DNA of 64,000 nucleotides, taken from contig CM076193.1 of assembly GCA_038277395.1 (NCBI GenBank), forward strand, positions 176,244,711-176,308,710. The letters run 5' to 3'. The DNA is from Dryocosmus kuriphilus. Lineage: Eukaryota; Arthropoda; Insecta; Hymenoptera; Cynipidae. The notes beneath the pieces are model-generated. The model was not told where the DNA came from and searched no databases. It saw only the letters and a program-made list of their open reading frames with translations. A program made the translations under genes and the position numbers. This document shows positions 9,934 to 21,830 of this stretch, in pieces; position 1 is the stretch's first letter, and every line of letters starts with the position of its first letter.

Positions 9934-12008
9934 TTGTTTTCTTCTTTTTTTTTGGGAAAGGAGGAGGAAATGCATTACTGCACGCCGTGTGGGGTTCCGT
10001 GTTAGTCATCTCCTCACACAGAGCACCAGGGATCGCATAAATGAGATTCCCGGTGAGGACGGAGGGGAACTATCAGTTTAGCTCTACCCAGCAAAATCTC
10101 TTCCCTTTCCTTCTTGGCATCAATATCCTCGGAACCTTTTTCGCATTACTTCAGGGGGTGCCGTTTTCTGCCCTGTCTCCAGCGTCTTCGTCTATCTTTC
10201 TGACGTTCTAGGAGTTTCTCCTGGCTGTTGTTGGTGGTCGGTGAATCGCAGGGTTTTGGCATTCGAGAGCCTTGTGTCCCTCCTTGTAGCACCTTCTGCA
10301 GCATTTACTGCGGTCTTCTGCCGCATACTCGCAGGGAACGTGGCCCATAGTGTGACACCTGTAGCACTCGGTTTCGGCGCTATGCACCATTGCCCGGCAG
10401 TTCACGCACCCGAAATTCAGTCGGGCAGCCTTCTCCAGTTTGGAAACAGCGACCGTATCCAGCTCATCGAAAACTAGGATGCAGCTTATGTTGCTCCCCT
10501 TGGCGAGGTCGAGCCTTCGTGGAGAACCTATCTGGTCTGCCAAGGCCGCCCTCATACCTGTCTCCACTTCAGCAGCCTTCGTAGTCTCGAATAAGTCGTA
10601 GACTACGATTTGTGCCCTTGGAGCGAGGATTGGACACTCCCGCCTTCTCTAAGGGCTTTCATGATGGCATTCCCGAAGTTCTGCCGCTCCTCTGCCTTGG
10701 CGCCCACCTAAATGAGGAAGTCCCCTGTATTCGTCTGCCGGATAGCCTTGACGCTTACGCCATGGCCTTCCGAATTCACCTTCTTCAGATGTCCTTCAGG
10801 ACATCCGCATACTTCATCCCTGGGGCTGACGTGATCTTCAAGGCCTCCCGTGGGATGTTCCCCTTCTTCTTCTTGGGTGCTCCTTGTCCCTTATCGTGCG
10901 CATTGTCCCTTCTTGAAACCACTTTCTCCTCGGGCTTCTCCTCAACCTCTTTTCTCTCCTTTTTGCTTCTTCTCTTCATCACTTTTGAATATGCGACCTC
11001 GCACTGGATGTTGGTCTCTTTTATAACCTGCTTCTCAACTTCTGATCCGCGAGGCGGACGGATGGACGTTTCCCTCTCCCGCTTGCGTGTCTCCGTAACT
11101 TCCACCGGCTTCATCTATGGCTCTGCTTGTGCATAACTGGAAGCCATCACCTTCTCCTTAAATGTGGAGCTCAGAAGGGACTTTTTCTTGCACTGCGTGC
11201 CTATCTTTTCCACGATTAGGTTATTTATACTTACCGCGTACCCCTCCGTGTAATTATTGATGCCTCTAAACGTGTAATCCACTGAGTGCATTGTAATTTT
11301 CCCACTCTTCATGTAATACACCGCTTCAACTAGATCCTCTGAATTATAGAGCTTTTGCAGCTTGTTTAGACACTCGCCTACCACCCTGTGCTCTTCCTTC
11401 GTCTCGTCCTGATATTTCGCGATCCACCTCCCATCGAAGCAGCCTCCGTGTACAGCTCCTGTCCTTCTTCTTCTACAACGTCGAAACTTTTGCTGAAGTC
11501 CAGCTCTTCTTGGACGTTGGTCTCCTTCCTGTCTCTCCATTTCCTTGTTGTTTAACCATGGTAACATTTTCGACAGCGCATCTTGCGTGGAGTAGGGGGC
11601 CGAAATAATTGGGAGCGGCTATATCCTCGCATCGATGTCCTACCCGAGTACTCTGGGAACCAAACTTCGTTTAACCGGTCCCGGAATGCACGGACGGAAC
11701 GGACTCCCCCGGAGCACTACAGGTTCCGATCACAGGTGCCAACACGCACCCCTTGATCAAGGCCCGAATGGGCTGTTTCCAGATGCCCGACCGCAGTTTA
11801 CATCTCTGCCGAGCAAGCTCATTGTAGTCCCTACTCCATGTCGGCAGAAAAAAACTGGAAATGGCTCGGAGCACTCGCAGTGGCCTGCGACCGTCACCAA
11901 TCGTGTGTTTGTTCCGCGTGGCCTATTTTATTTCAGCCCTATCCCCTGTTCCCTGTTCGTAGCCCCTATCCTCTCCACTCCACCGCAGACAGCTGCAATG
12001 GTTGTTGG
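9934..12008 (-). mobile_element. LINE insertion carrying only ORF1, with 9-bp target duplication
   Basis: The insert is flanked by AATATAATA at 9,925-9,933 and 12,009-12,017. Removing it and one copy of the repeat joins the Penelope RT linker to its endonuclease in frame. On the minus strand the 3' end (left) is an A-rich tail and the 5' end (right) starts CCAACAACCATTGCAG. Inside is a gag-like ORF1 and no reverse transcriptase. The length of 2.07 kb with both ends present suggests a non-autonomous 'half-LINE' or an internally deleted copy rather than ordinary 5' truncation. Confidence 0.75.
10208..11567 (-). pseudogene. LINE ORF1 (gag-like) with CCHC zinc knuckles, frameshifted
   Basis: Minus-strand segments 11,567-11,115, 11,114-10,785 and 10,567-10,208 read as one ORF1 broken by stops or frameshifts. 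The N-terminal part has a Gln/Arg-rich stretch and EDLVEAVYYMKSGKI. The middle is Lys/Glu-rich linker. The C-terminal part has the zinc-knuckle cluster at about 10,430-10,280: CVNCRAMVHS, CYRCHTMGHVPCEY, CRRCYKEGHKALEC. Three CCHC-type knuckles are typical of ORF1 of R1, Jockey and I-type LINEs, where they bind the element RNA. The protein is broken by at least two frame changes. Confidence 0.75.
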
Positions 12009-12017
12009 AATATAATA

Positions 12018-12230
12018 ATGTTGATAAACTGACTAGCGTTTATAATAACTCTTACATTGGCCAAAGAAAATGAACTTTACAAATTATAGAAGAAACGAGC
12101 ACAGAAATAATACCAAACATTGCTCTAAAAATGACAAAGAAATCGCTAAACATATCAAATCTGAAAATAACAGTAATGCATCTTTTATAAACTGAGATAA
12201 TATCCAAATTCTATGTAAATGATCTAATAT
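12018..12230 (+). pseudogene. Penelope-like GIY-YIG endonuclease domain, broken
   Basis: Directly after the duplicated target bases the frame reads into SVYNNSYIGQ, the YIG half of a GIY-YIG motif, then, after a frameshift, EHRNNTKHCSKNDKEIAKHI and NASFIN-stop-DNIQIL. Spacing and content match the Penelope endonuclease, including the conserved Arg/His-containing helix and the EIAKHI segment. The domain nicks target DNA to start reverse transcription. A stop after the YIG block, a frameshift and a further stop inactivate it. Confidence 0.75.
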
Positions 12231-12300
12231 ACGCACACATATATATGTATATGTATAAAAGACTTTTTGTCGAAATGTTATACAATAAAGGGAAAAGAAA

Positions 12301-12474
12301 AAAAAATAAGGTCACTGGTTTACATTTCTTTAACTGTGTTTGCAACGTAACTTTATGCTATATTTAATTTAAAGAATAGTCGTTTTGCTTCAGAAAATCT
12401 AAAAATTCTTCAGCCCTAAATTACGTTCCGCCGGCTGTGACAACACGCGCAGGCAACACGCGAAAATAAAAATT
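12301..12474. other. Junction between Penelope and gypsy relics
   Basis: Short AT-rich stretch with a GC-rich island (CGCGCAGGCAACACGCG). The gypsy integrase reading frame is lost here and no LTR is recognised, so the 3' end of the gypsy element is missing. Confidence 0.4.
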
Positions 12475-14002
12475 TAAATTCTTCTATCAGTCTATAAAGC
12501 TTTCGTATTGTCTTTAAAATTAATTACTTCAGGCCATTTCGAATATGCATCTATCATGAATAAAAACATCTTTCCTTAGAATGGTCCTAGGAAATCACAA
12601 TGTATGCGATGCCGTACCCGATCGGGTCAAGGCCGCGTAGTCAACGGAGTTTGTGGTGGTTTCCTTTGCTCGATTAAGCATGATAAGCATTCATTTACAT
12701 AATTCTCTATATCTCTATCTACGCCTGGCCACCATACGTATGATCTCGCAAACATTTTGGTTTTTCCGATTCCCATGTACGAATCGTGTAATTCATTTAA
12801 TATTCGCGCTTACTCGTAATCCCAAAAATAAACATGCCTTATCTACTGATAATTCAAGCCGCTTGCTATAATACATTTTCCCGTCATCGGTGATTTCTTT
12901 TGTACTCGGCCAACCGTTTACTGAATATTTCATTATATTACATATAATTTTATCTTATTTACTTTCGTGAGCTAACATTTTATTGTCAAAAACATTTAAA
13001 CCCTTTTTAAAGAAATAGCGAGGTGAAAAGTCTGTTTCTAATAATTAAGTATTGTCTTCAACTGGTGATCCAGATAATGCATCACAGTTCTCGTTCGGTT
13101 TTGGCTTAATATACTTAATCTTATTCTTAAAATCTGATAAGATATATACCCAGCGTTGCAATCGGCTGCTTGCAGTTGCTGGCATGCATTTTCTTGGGCT
13201 TAAAATAAATTGCAAAGGCTGGTTATCCGTTCGAAGAATGATTTCTTTTCCAAAATAAATTGGTAGAACCGTTTGCATCCAAAAAAATATACCATTGCCT
13301 CCTTATCTAGAATTGTGGGATTCAGATCTTTTTTTGCTATCTTTTTTTTTTTTTTTTGCGAACGCAATGGATTTTTCCGTTTCATCCCTGTAAATGTGCG
13401 ATAGTGTCGCTGATAACCCGTGTGATGGTGCGTAGCACGCTAATAAGAGCTGTTCATTTAGATCGAAGTTAGCCAAAACTCGCGGTGATATTAACTCGCC
13501 TTTCACCCATTCGAACGCTTCTTCACATTTACGATCCCATAAAAATTTACTGGCGTTTGCACAATCGTACAATGGTTTTAAATTATCCGACCTGTTCTTC
13601 AAAAACCTTGCGTAAAAATTGATCAAGCCTAAAAAAGAACCATCGCATCGACTCTTGATTTCGCTTTATGCTACCCATCTTTATCTATTACGAAACCTAA
13701 TACATCAATTTTTTTTCATAGACCTATATATTTCATTCAATTTCAGACCGCATTCTGACAAGCGCTCGCATGCAATTCCAGTTCTTTTCATATTCTCTTC
13801 CTGCTTTTGCCCCGTTATATAAATATTATCGATATAAGAAATTACACCATCAATCACTCTTAAGCACTCATCCATTTTATTTTGTACATCCGCAGGAGCC
13901 GGCGAAACTCCCTCTGGGATTTTTTATAGCGAAATATACCTGTGTGTGTAACAACTGTTAATAACTCTAAACAGCTTTCATCTACCGCGAATTGCATACA
14001 AC
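12475..14002 (-). pseudogene. Gypsy pol: RT C-terminal half, RNase H, integrase zinc domain
   Basis: From 14,002 downward the frame continues the RT palm region interrupted at the insertion site. Segment 13,626-13,303 holds the thumb/connection (INFYARFL, FLWDRKCEEAFEWVK, LLACYAPSHGLSATL). Segment 13,278-13,045 holds RNase H (IILRTDNQPLQFIL, RLQRWVYILSDF, NENCDALS). From about 12,990 to 12,500, with interruptions, the integrase His-His-Cys-Cys domain and the DAYSKWPE-like start of the catalytic core can be made out. Translation is lost near 12,475. Stop codons and a poly(A/T) slippage tract at 13,340-13,360 break the frame. Confidence 0.75.
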
Positions 14003-14654
14003 AGTAGTATAGCAAGGAGGATACGGTATCAGCACGACGAGTTGCCTACTTACAGGGGCAGGGTTCTGTTTCGGGCTATTTCATTAGACATATAGCAGTT
14101 TGTCACCATCAGTCGTTAAGGAAGGGTTCTACAACAAAAAACTTCTCCTTCACCAATAGGTGCCGCCAACGTCCGTTATCGACAGTCGGTATTACCCTTT
14201 ATCGTTAAATTAGGAATATTGAGGCAGGTATTTAACATATATAGCACCACTACAAGCTTTGCACGAACGCCGCATTTCTTATTACTATTAAGGTAATGTA
14301 TTGGAATTTACTTCTGGAAAATTCTCACCCTCTCACTCTCCATCAACTTGTATACTAAAATATTAGAGCATAAATTCAATGGGATGCAGTTTCAAACATG
14401 CTTTCCACCTCGCTCTCTCTCCAACACTGACCTCATTATCTTGATATCATTGATCCTAGAAGCTTGTAGGCGCGAGAATTCATCCCCATTTATTTTGACA
14501 GGCACGCGATGCGCGTTTGAACAAGATTTCCCACTCTCTCTCTCCAAGACCGACCTCATTATTTTAATGTCATTATGGGTGTGAGAAGAGGTTGAGAGGC
14601 AAAGGGGGAATCTCAATATTGGACAATATATCATCACGTTATTCAAGACGATGC

Positions 14655-14960
14655 AATAATTTAAAATCTCAAAATAATCAAATATTGGAAAACAATTATT
14701 TTTTTGAGTTGTGCTGAAGAAATGCAATCACCTTTGCCTCTTCTAAAATTCCGCACGACTAATAGTTCCTGAATCAAAAATTTAAAATCTCAAAATAATC
14801 AAGTATTGAAAAACAAAAATTGTGCTCAAGAAATGCATTCACTTTTTCCTCTTGTAAAGTTCAGTACGCCTAATAGTTCCTGAATCAAAACTCGAAAATC
14901 TCAAGATAATCAGATATTGAAAAACAAAAATTTTTCTGGGGTGTGCTCAAGAAATGCAAT
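14655..14960 (+). repeat. Three subterminal direct repeats, left arm
   Basis: A unit of roughly 115-125 bp beginning AAATCTCAAAATAATCAA, passing through AAGAAATGCAATCAC and ending TAATAGTTCCTGAATCAAAA occurs three times in a row (starting about 14,665, 14,783 and 14,897). The same set is mirrored in the right arm at about 28,290-28,600. A subterminal location and conservation in both arms suggest an origin or terminal-protein/polymerase binding function, but that is inference. Confidence 0.75.
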
Positions 14961-15984
14961 CACTTTTTCCTGTAGCGTAAGTCAGAATACATTTCTTATT
15001 ACTATTAGGATTGTGTATTGGAATTCACCTTTCGAATATTCTCTCTCTTTCACTCTATCTCTCTCACTCTCCATCGGCTTTCTCAGCCGTGGCGTTTCTT
15101 CCCACCAGCTTTCGCTTACCCTCCCGCCCGCCCTTTCCATCCGACGCCAAATCTCTAGACAGGTTTCGACAAGAATCATGACGTAATATTTCAAGCCTTT
15201 TGGAACACGCATAATGATGCAATTTATTCAAAGCATAGATTATTTAACACACACACACTTCTTTGTTTACATACATATACGATGCCACAGAAACACATAC
15301 AATCACCTAGTTTCGCTAGATTTCACTCACACCTCTTCATTCACATACATATACGATGCCGCACAAGCGCATACATTCACCCAGCTTCGCTCGATTTTAT
15401 AGAAGAACGAATGGAACTGAGTGACCTCAGTTCGGTGTTGTCTGTCAAGTATTCCACATTGAGTGAAGAAAACCTCCAGTATAGTTTTTTTTTTTGTGAA
15501 TTTCACTATTGACTTGTGAAATAAGGATAGAGCATTTAAAGGCAAAGTCAAAAGTGTATCAGAATGCAGAGGCTTCAATCTGTCATTGAACCTACAGAGT
15601 GTAACGTGTGCAAGAAGTGAAAAAGTATTGAAGAATATCCAGTGAAATTTTGTTCTAGTTGTGATCTTTGCTATTAACCTTTTATTATATACAGTGCGTG
15701 TGTGCGTGTGTGCGCGTGTGTCTGTGAAAAGAATACTCAACGTAAAATACAGCTAAAGGCATTGTTAGTGACTTTAAGTGTACAGTGTGCGTGAAAAAGA
15801 CACTCAACGTAAAGTGCAGATAAAGGCATTGTTAGCGGCTTCACATATACTGTGTGTGTGATTTGGTGTGTGTTTTTGAGAGAAAAAGCCACTTAAAGAA
15901 AGTGCAGCGATTCTAAATACACAGTGTGCGTGAAAGACTTTATTAGTGCTTTTTTTGTTCCATACTCATACTAAAAGTGATACA

Positions 15985-18900
15985 CGGCCATTCCGGGAAT
16001 CTCATTCCTGGTATAAAGGATGTGTTGACTCTGATGTTATCGTCTGGATACGTACCTCTAGACAAAATCACCACGTGGAAGAATGAGATCTCGCTTCGTC
16101 TAAGGAATGTCAGGAGAGAACTCTGTAAAAAACACCACCACAGTCCTTAGGCATAAAACAAAGGTGCCTGAACCTGATTGAGAAGGTCGTATGCTTAGAG
16201 GCACGCATTGATTTATTGATGAGGAAAGGATCAGAACATGTGCTGAAGAAACAAGATTACATCAATAATCGGGTAAAGTGGATAGATGTAGAAAAATATT
16301 TCAAAAGTCGTGTTAAAACGTGTGTAGTTGCCAATTTGATACATAAAGATGTCCTTGCCTTTTTGAATGATGCTCAGCACTTATTCGCTGATGATAAAAA
16401 TTTCAGGTCAAAGATCGAAAAAATGTTTTTCACCACTGACTTGAAATTATGGTTTCAAACAAACGTGAGGTACCCAGTCCTCAAGGAACTTGAGGAATTT
16501 CAGGAGAAAGTCTCTGGATGGACCCTCCACTCAATCATTAAGCTTTCCATCAACATCCGAAAGTTGAACCTGCTAAAGGCAGGTTCATACATTGACCTTC
16601 TACCATCATTCAAGAGGAAAGAAGCTCGTGTAAACGCACAAAATGAAGGCAACGAGTGCTTCAAGTGGGGAATAATCTCAGCCTTACAGACACCTAACAA
16701 GTATAACATTGCTAAACGTGTATCCAGCTATCAACAGTACAGAGACGAGCTGGATTTTTCCGACACCAGTTTTGCAGTTGCACTCAACGGTGTGAAAAAT
16801 TAGAGGAGAAGAACCAAATCTCTGTGAATGTGTACGGACTTACTAAGAAGAGTGAAGATAAATTCACAGTTGTGCCTCTTCACCTTACCTCTCAAAAACG
16901 AGACACACATGTGAATCTTCTTCGTGTAGGTGAAGATTATACCATAGAGAATAGCAGTGAAGAAGAAGAAGAAGAAGAAGAAGAAGAAAAAGGACAACAT
17001 TAAATTAGACTAGCAAGAAGCTTCAACTTCCACTATGTCTGGATTAAGGGTTTATCTCGATTAGTCTCCAGGCAACTGTCTGCAAACAAGAACTTAAAAT
17101 TCATCTATTACCGATGCTTGCACTACTTTGCAAATATAGAAGAGCCTTCAGCTCATGCGGTATACTGTGTAAAACTTAATAGCTGTAAAGTGATGCTTTC
17201 AGAATACGGGAGGAACGCTGTTGAGTTTAAAAACTTTAAGAACCGTTAGCGGGCTCCTTTTATCATTTACGCGGATTGTGAATCACTTTTGATACCAGTA
17301 AATGATGAAGGAGCAGAAAAAATTTCGAATACTGAGGTCTTTGAAAGACACAAGATCTTCAATATTGGCTACATGTTCAAGTGCATATATGACGATAAAC
17401 TGTCCCTCTACGATTTTTGTCCGGAGGATGTGGAGCCAGCAAAGTGGTTTGCTGAGCAACTACTGGATATTGATTCGAAATGTGACCAAAGCTTGGCATC
17501 ACCAGTACCAATGGAAAAAATGACTTTTTAGCAGCAGGAAGCCTTCATAGATGCCAAAACTTGTCACATTTGTCAGAGGGAACTGCATTCTCCAATGTAG
17601 AAGGTACATGATCATTGTCACCTTCGCGAGCATTACAACTTATTGTGTCAGGTCTCAATCACCATACCTGCTGTGTTCCATAATCTGAGTGGGTATGACG
17701 CTCACTTTATCATTCACGCCATTGCCAAACGATTTGAAGGAAGAGTTGAAGTTGTTGCACTTAATAAGGAGAAATACATTTCATTCACAAAGTACGTTTA
17801 GGAAATCCAGATTAAATTTAGATTCATCGATTCATTCAGATTTATTGCCTCTATACTGGAAAAGTTAGCGACACATCTCACTCAGTATAAAATTTTTAGT
17901 GCAGTGTTCGCCGGTGTTGAGAGGGAGAAAATTGAGCTTCTCACGAGGAAAGATGTTCTTCCTTATGAATACTTGGACTCGAGAGATGGACCCATTGAAA
18001 CTCTGCTCCCACCAAAAGAAAAGTTTTACACCACTCTCAATGATTCGGCAATATCGGACGAAGATTATGCACATGCGCGACAGGTATGGTGTGCATCTAA
18101 CATCAAGATACTCGGCGAGTCCATCAGTCTGTATATGAAAACTGATGTTCTGCTTTTGGCTGACATTTTTCAAAGTTTCCGAGAAAAGTTTCTGGAGGCT
18201 TACGACTTGGATCCAGCACACTACTGCACAACTCCTGGCTTGACATGGGATGCCATGCTCAAATATTCAAAGTTTAGATTAGAGCTCCATACCGATGTTG
18301 ATATGCTGCTGGTGATTGAGCAAGGCAAAAGGCATGGAGTATGTCAATGCTCCAACCGTTATGGCATCGCCAATAACAAATGCATGGCAGCTTTCAACAA
18401 GAATGGGAAGATTATCTACTTTGATTATTTGGATGAGAACAACCTATATGTTTGGGCAATGGAATAACTTCTCCCTTATTGTACTTTCGAGAGTCCTACC
18501 CATTTCGAAAACTTTGATTTCAACGTTCCAGATGATTCTGTCTTTGGTTACATTCTGGAAGTAGATTTGGATCACCCTGGGGAACTCCATGACAAGCAAA
18601 AGGACTTACCGTTTTGTCCAGAACGAAAATGTGATGACGTAACACTTGTGTCAAAGTGGGAGGGTAGGTATGAAGCAGAAGCCCTCGTAGCTCGACCAAA
18701 CTTTCACAGTCGGGCAATCTTCAGTGAAAATATCGTAGCGATTGAAATGAGAAGAACTAAAGTATTGTTCAATAAACCGGTCTATGTAGGGCTTGCTGTG
18801 CTGGATATATCCAAAATCATAATCTACGACTTTCACTACGACTTCATGATTAAAAAATACGGTGACAAGTGTAAACTACTATACACTGACATGGACAGTA

Positions 18901-19444
18901 TTATTTACGAAGTAAAGTTTAATGACATTTACGTCGATATGAAAGATGACATTGAAAGATTTGACACCTCCGACTACCCCCGCGACAATGTTTTCGGAAT
19001 GCCGTAAGCTAACAAAAAGGCTTTGGGTCTCATGAAGGATGAGTTATTGATAAAATTATCACTGAGTTTGTTGGCTTGCGAAGTAAAATGTTCAGCATCC
19101 ATGTAAACGCTGAAGACTTTGTAAAGAAAGCCAAGTGTATAGAATCGAAGATTGTGTGCAAAACAATCACTTTCCAGGATTACGCGGAATGGTTGGGAAA
19201 TTTGTCAGTCCAAGGCAGAACCCAGTATATCATCAGGTCAATGCTACACAATGTTGAGGCTATTAAACAGACAAAAACTGCACTGAGTCCTCACGATGAT
19301 AAGCGATGCTTGCTTCCCACCACCGCAGACACTCTTCGGTATGGGCACTACCGACTAAGCAATGCAATGGACGTCGACGCTACTGACGATGACGACGAAA
19401 TACTCACAGACGATGCGATTATGACCTTTTGGACATGCTTTTGA
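15985..19444 (+). pseudogene. Protein-primed-type family B DNA polymerase, left copy
   Basis: Broken plus-strand segments give the order of a Maverick/Polinton pPolB. The N-terminal domain spans about 15,990-16,803 (LTLMLSSGYVPLDKIT, GWTLHSIIKL, ECFKWGIISAL). A poly-Glu linker lies at 16,957-16,990. The exonuclease start is FIIYADCESL at 17,255-17,287; a Cys/His zinc segment and FHNLSGYDAH (Exo II) lie at 17,550-17,710. The palm region has motif A DENNLYVWAM (about 18,430-18,460) and motif C YTDMDSII (about 18,883-18,906), which keeps both catalytic aspartates. Motif B is missing because of a deletion near 18,626. Frameshifts and stops occur throughout. Such polymerases replicate linear DNA from a protein primer. 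Confidence 0.85.
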
Positions 19445-19764
19445 ACAATTAGTTACTTCAGACATATCATCATAACTGCACTTTGACATCACCTTTGTAA
19501 ACACGTTATTATTCTCTTTATTGTTATTATTATTATTATAACTGCTACTACTACTGTATATCGGTATCGCCTGTATGAAGGTGATTAGACTTGACGCAGC
19601 TGTCTCTAGATCAACTTTGTAAATAGGGTATATAGGTGTTATATTTATATAAAAAAGATATGTACATATATGAATGCATATAAATTGCTTTTCATTTGTC
19701 AAGGAACCCTACACTTCTACTTAGTGTAAGCATATACTTTCAATAGTTAATTTCATAATTTAGT

Positions 19765-19870
19765 CTAACATTGGTTTAACGTCGTTGTCTCAACGTTGGT
19801 TCAAAATAGATTCAACGTTGGTTCAACATTGCGCAGAGTTGATTCAACGCTGCACAAAAATTGGTTACAT
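19765..19870 (+). repeat. Degenerate CAACGTTGGTTCAA minisatellite, left arm
   Basis: About seven imperfect copies of a 12-15-bp unit around AACGTTGGTTCAAC. The mirrored set in the right arm (22,950-23,100) has more copies. It lies in the non-coding part between the polymerase and the arm centre. Confidence 0.7.
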
Positions 19871-20281
19871 ATCTAATTTGTCAAGCCTAACCACTGTAAA
19901 TATACTTCATCGCCACAATAGTTGATTACTTTTTTCCACAATGTATACTTCTGGATGCTTCACTTTGAAAAGTTCCTGTTCCGTCCAGTTGGGACGTGTA
20001 TCCTTTAATTCACCTTCATAATAATTTACGTCTAGTGTTTATTACACAACGCCATATAGATAGAAGCATGTCGATTGCGCAGGCACAATGTTATTTTCAA
20101 ATGAAACATAACCTCCTATCTTGAAACAGAATCCGCGTCGCCATATTTTATCACATAGGTGGCTCCAGCATAGCTCTAAGGCGTCTGAAACTCAGTCTGT
20201 AAAACGGGAGCGCTTTGATACCATGTTTCCTCTTCCAAAGTTCCCCGAAATTGCAAAATTACAATTTGTACAATCAAACTA

Positions 20282-21527
20282 CAGTCTGTTCCACAAGAAA
20301 GAATACGTGCTTTCTCGAAAAGTTTTAAAGATTTTTGTTCGTTTATTTTTTGGCCTGACTGTACGTTTCAAGGGCAAGAGCGGAACCGCCGACTTGGTTC
20401 AGTGTCATTCGAAGTATCGGATAGTGAACGAGTTTGCTCAATGAGTGCAGTGTACGCTAAACGGTTTGAAGTTGTGTTTTTGTGCAGCAATGCACACGGG
20501 ACCAAAACTTTCATACTCAGCTGCTGCTAAAGTGCTTAAAAAGTCTAAGTACTTCGTGCAAAAGTGGGTGGAGCGGTATACGGACAACAAAGCTGTTGAC
20601 GATCTTCCAGGAAAAGGAGAAACGCGAGCACCGTCCAGCAAGGAGGATAAGGGGATCATCGCACTATTCAAGCGCAACCCCACTCTACGGCTGCGCGAAG
20701 CCAAGGGATTACACGTTAGTATAAACACCATAAGACGCAGATTAGCTGAGACAAACATGCAGTACCGTAGCACGAGGCAGAAGCCCCTGCTCTCAGAAGT
20801 GCACATGCAAAAACGGCTGTCATGGTCTATGGAAAATAATGATCGCGATTGGTCAAATGTGATTTTTTCCGACGAAGCATCCTTTTGGGCATGGGTTCTA
20901 ATAAAACGTCCCTGGTCAGGCAAAGTTGAGCGGTTCCTCCAGCGAACTGTTAAACACCCAGTAGAGATCCATGTTTGGGGATGCTTCTCACAGCGCGGTT
21001 TTGGCTGTTTTGGAGCTGTTCAATGAGAACCTAAACGCGGAAAAAGTGGTCAAAATCTACAAGCATGGTCTTCTCAGGTCTGCAGAAAGGATGTTTGGAG
21101 CCAATAATGAGGTTTGGATCCTTCAAGAGGACAACAATCCCAAACATTGCAGTCGCCTCTGCAAGAACTGGAAAGCTGAAAATGGCGTCGTCACCTTGGC
21201 CTGGCCTTCACAATCTCCTGATGCCAATCCGATTGAAAATGTGTGGAGTGTCGTTAAGAAAAAACTTGCAGAAAGGCGTGTATCACCCTCAAGCAGCTCT
21301 CTCGACGAATTAGAGAGGTGTGGCGCCGTCTATCTTTAGAATATGCTGAAAAATTAGTCGGGAGCATGCCCAGGAGATGCCAGGGCATTATCGGGAATAA
21401 TGGCGATTGGACCATTTATTAGGGTAAGTCCTCCCTAACTTTTAAAGCGTTTTTTCATGCCAAAAAAGAAAAATAAGTTTTTCTTTAAAATTTTTCGAGA
21501 AAACGCGTATTCTTTCTTGTGGAACCC
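20282..21527 (+). mobile_element. Tc1-family transposon inserted in the left Polinton arm
   Basis: Flanked by TA (20,280-20,281 and 21,528-21,529). Inverted ends share TTCCACAAGAAAGAATACG and TCTCGAAAA plus TTTTAAAGA. The corresponding site in the right arm (around 22,500-22,560) has no insertion, so this copy arrived after the two arms existed. Length of 1,246 bp is normal for a complete Tc1-type element; the right end seems to lack a few terminal bases compared with the left. Confidence 0.85.
20445..21339 (+). pseudogene. Tc1 transposase (DD34E), one frameshift
   Basis: The first frame (20,445-21,026) has the paired helix-turn-helix region (SYSAAAKVLKKSKYFVQKWV, TLRLREAKGLHVSINTIRRR) and the first catalytic Asp in VIFSDEASF (about 20,863-20,889). 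A frameshift near 21,000 passes to a second frame (20,971-21,339) with the second Asp in WILQEDNNPKH and the Glu in SPDANPIENVW (about 21,220-21,250). The spacing fits DD34E. Total length is close to the usual ~340 aa. It is inactive only because of the frameshift and a possible C-terminal stop, so it is a relatively young copy compared with the polymerase around it. Confidence 0.85.
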
Positions 21528-21830
21528 TATTCCAACTCCAAAAATATTCCCTAAAATTTTAGAATCACAATTTGTGCAATCGAATCACAATATTTTCCCT
21601 GTACCAACTCTAAAAAGGTTCCCTGATATTTCAAAATTACAATTTGTTCAATCATATCATATCATTCTTCCTGCTCCAACTCTAAAAACGTTCCCCAGGA
21701 ACTTATTTTCCCCATTTCAAGCTAATAAAACTGACGAAAAGATTTTCCCCCTCTCCAGCTAATAAAACTGAGGACAATATTTTCCCCCTCTCCAGCTAAT
21801 AAAACTGAGGACAATATTTTCGACCTCTAC

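Larger units (their letters stand above)
7561..12300 (+). mobile_element. Penelope-like retroelement, decayed, with two LINE insertions
   Basis: Three plus-strand blocks (7,690-8,284; 9,331-9,933; 12,018-12,230) together give the order of a Penelope-like element: N-terminal region, reverse transcriptase, then GIY-YIG endonuclease. The blocks are separated by minus-strand LINE material at 8,285-9,330 and 9,934-12,008. The outer limits are not defined: no Penelope terminal repeat was recognised, and the right limit is set where the coding relic fades into an A-rich tract near 12,290. Confidence 0.75.
14003..21830 (+). repeat. Left arm of the giant inverted repeat
   Basis: Matches the reverse complement of the right arm from the terminus to at least 21,830, apart from a ~300-bp deletion in the polymerase (near 18,626) and the Tc1 insertion at 20,282-21,527. 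The outer 400 bases align base by base with roughly 15% differences by eye. The inner limit is near the purine-rich repeats at 21,700-21,830. Confidence 0.85.

Noticed and set aside
10612..11136. Plus-strand open frame of 174 codons
   Set aside because: Antisense to the zinc-knuckle LINE ORF1 on the minus strand.
11635..12015. Plus-strand frame of 126 codons near the Penelope endonuclease
   Set aside because: Lies in the GC-rich 5' region of the inserted LINE, has no recognisable motif, and ends at the insertion boundary.
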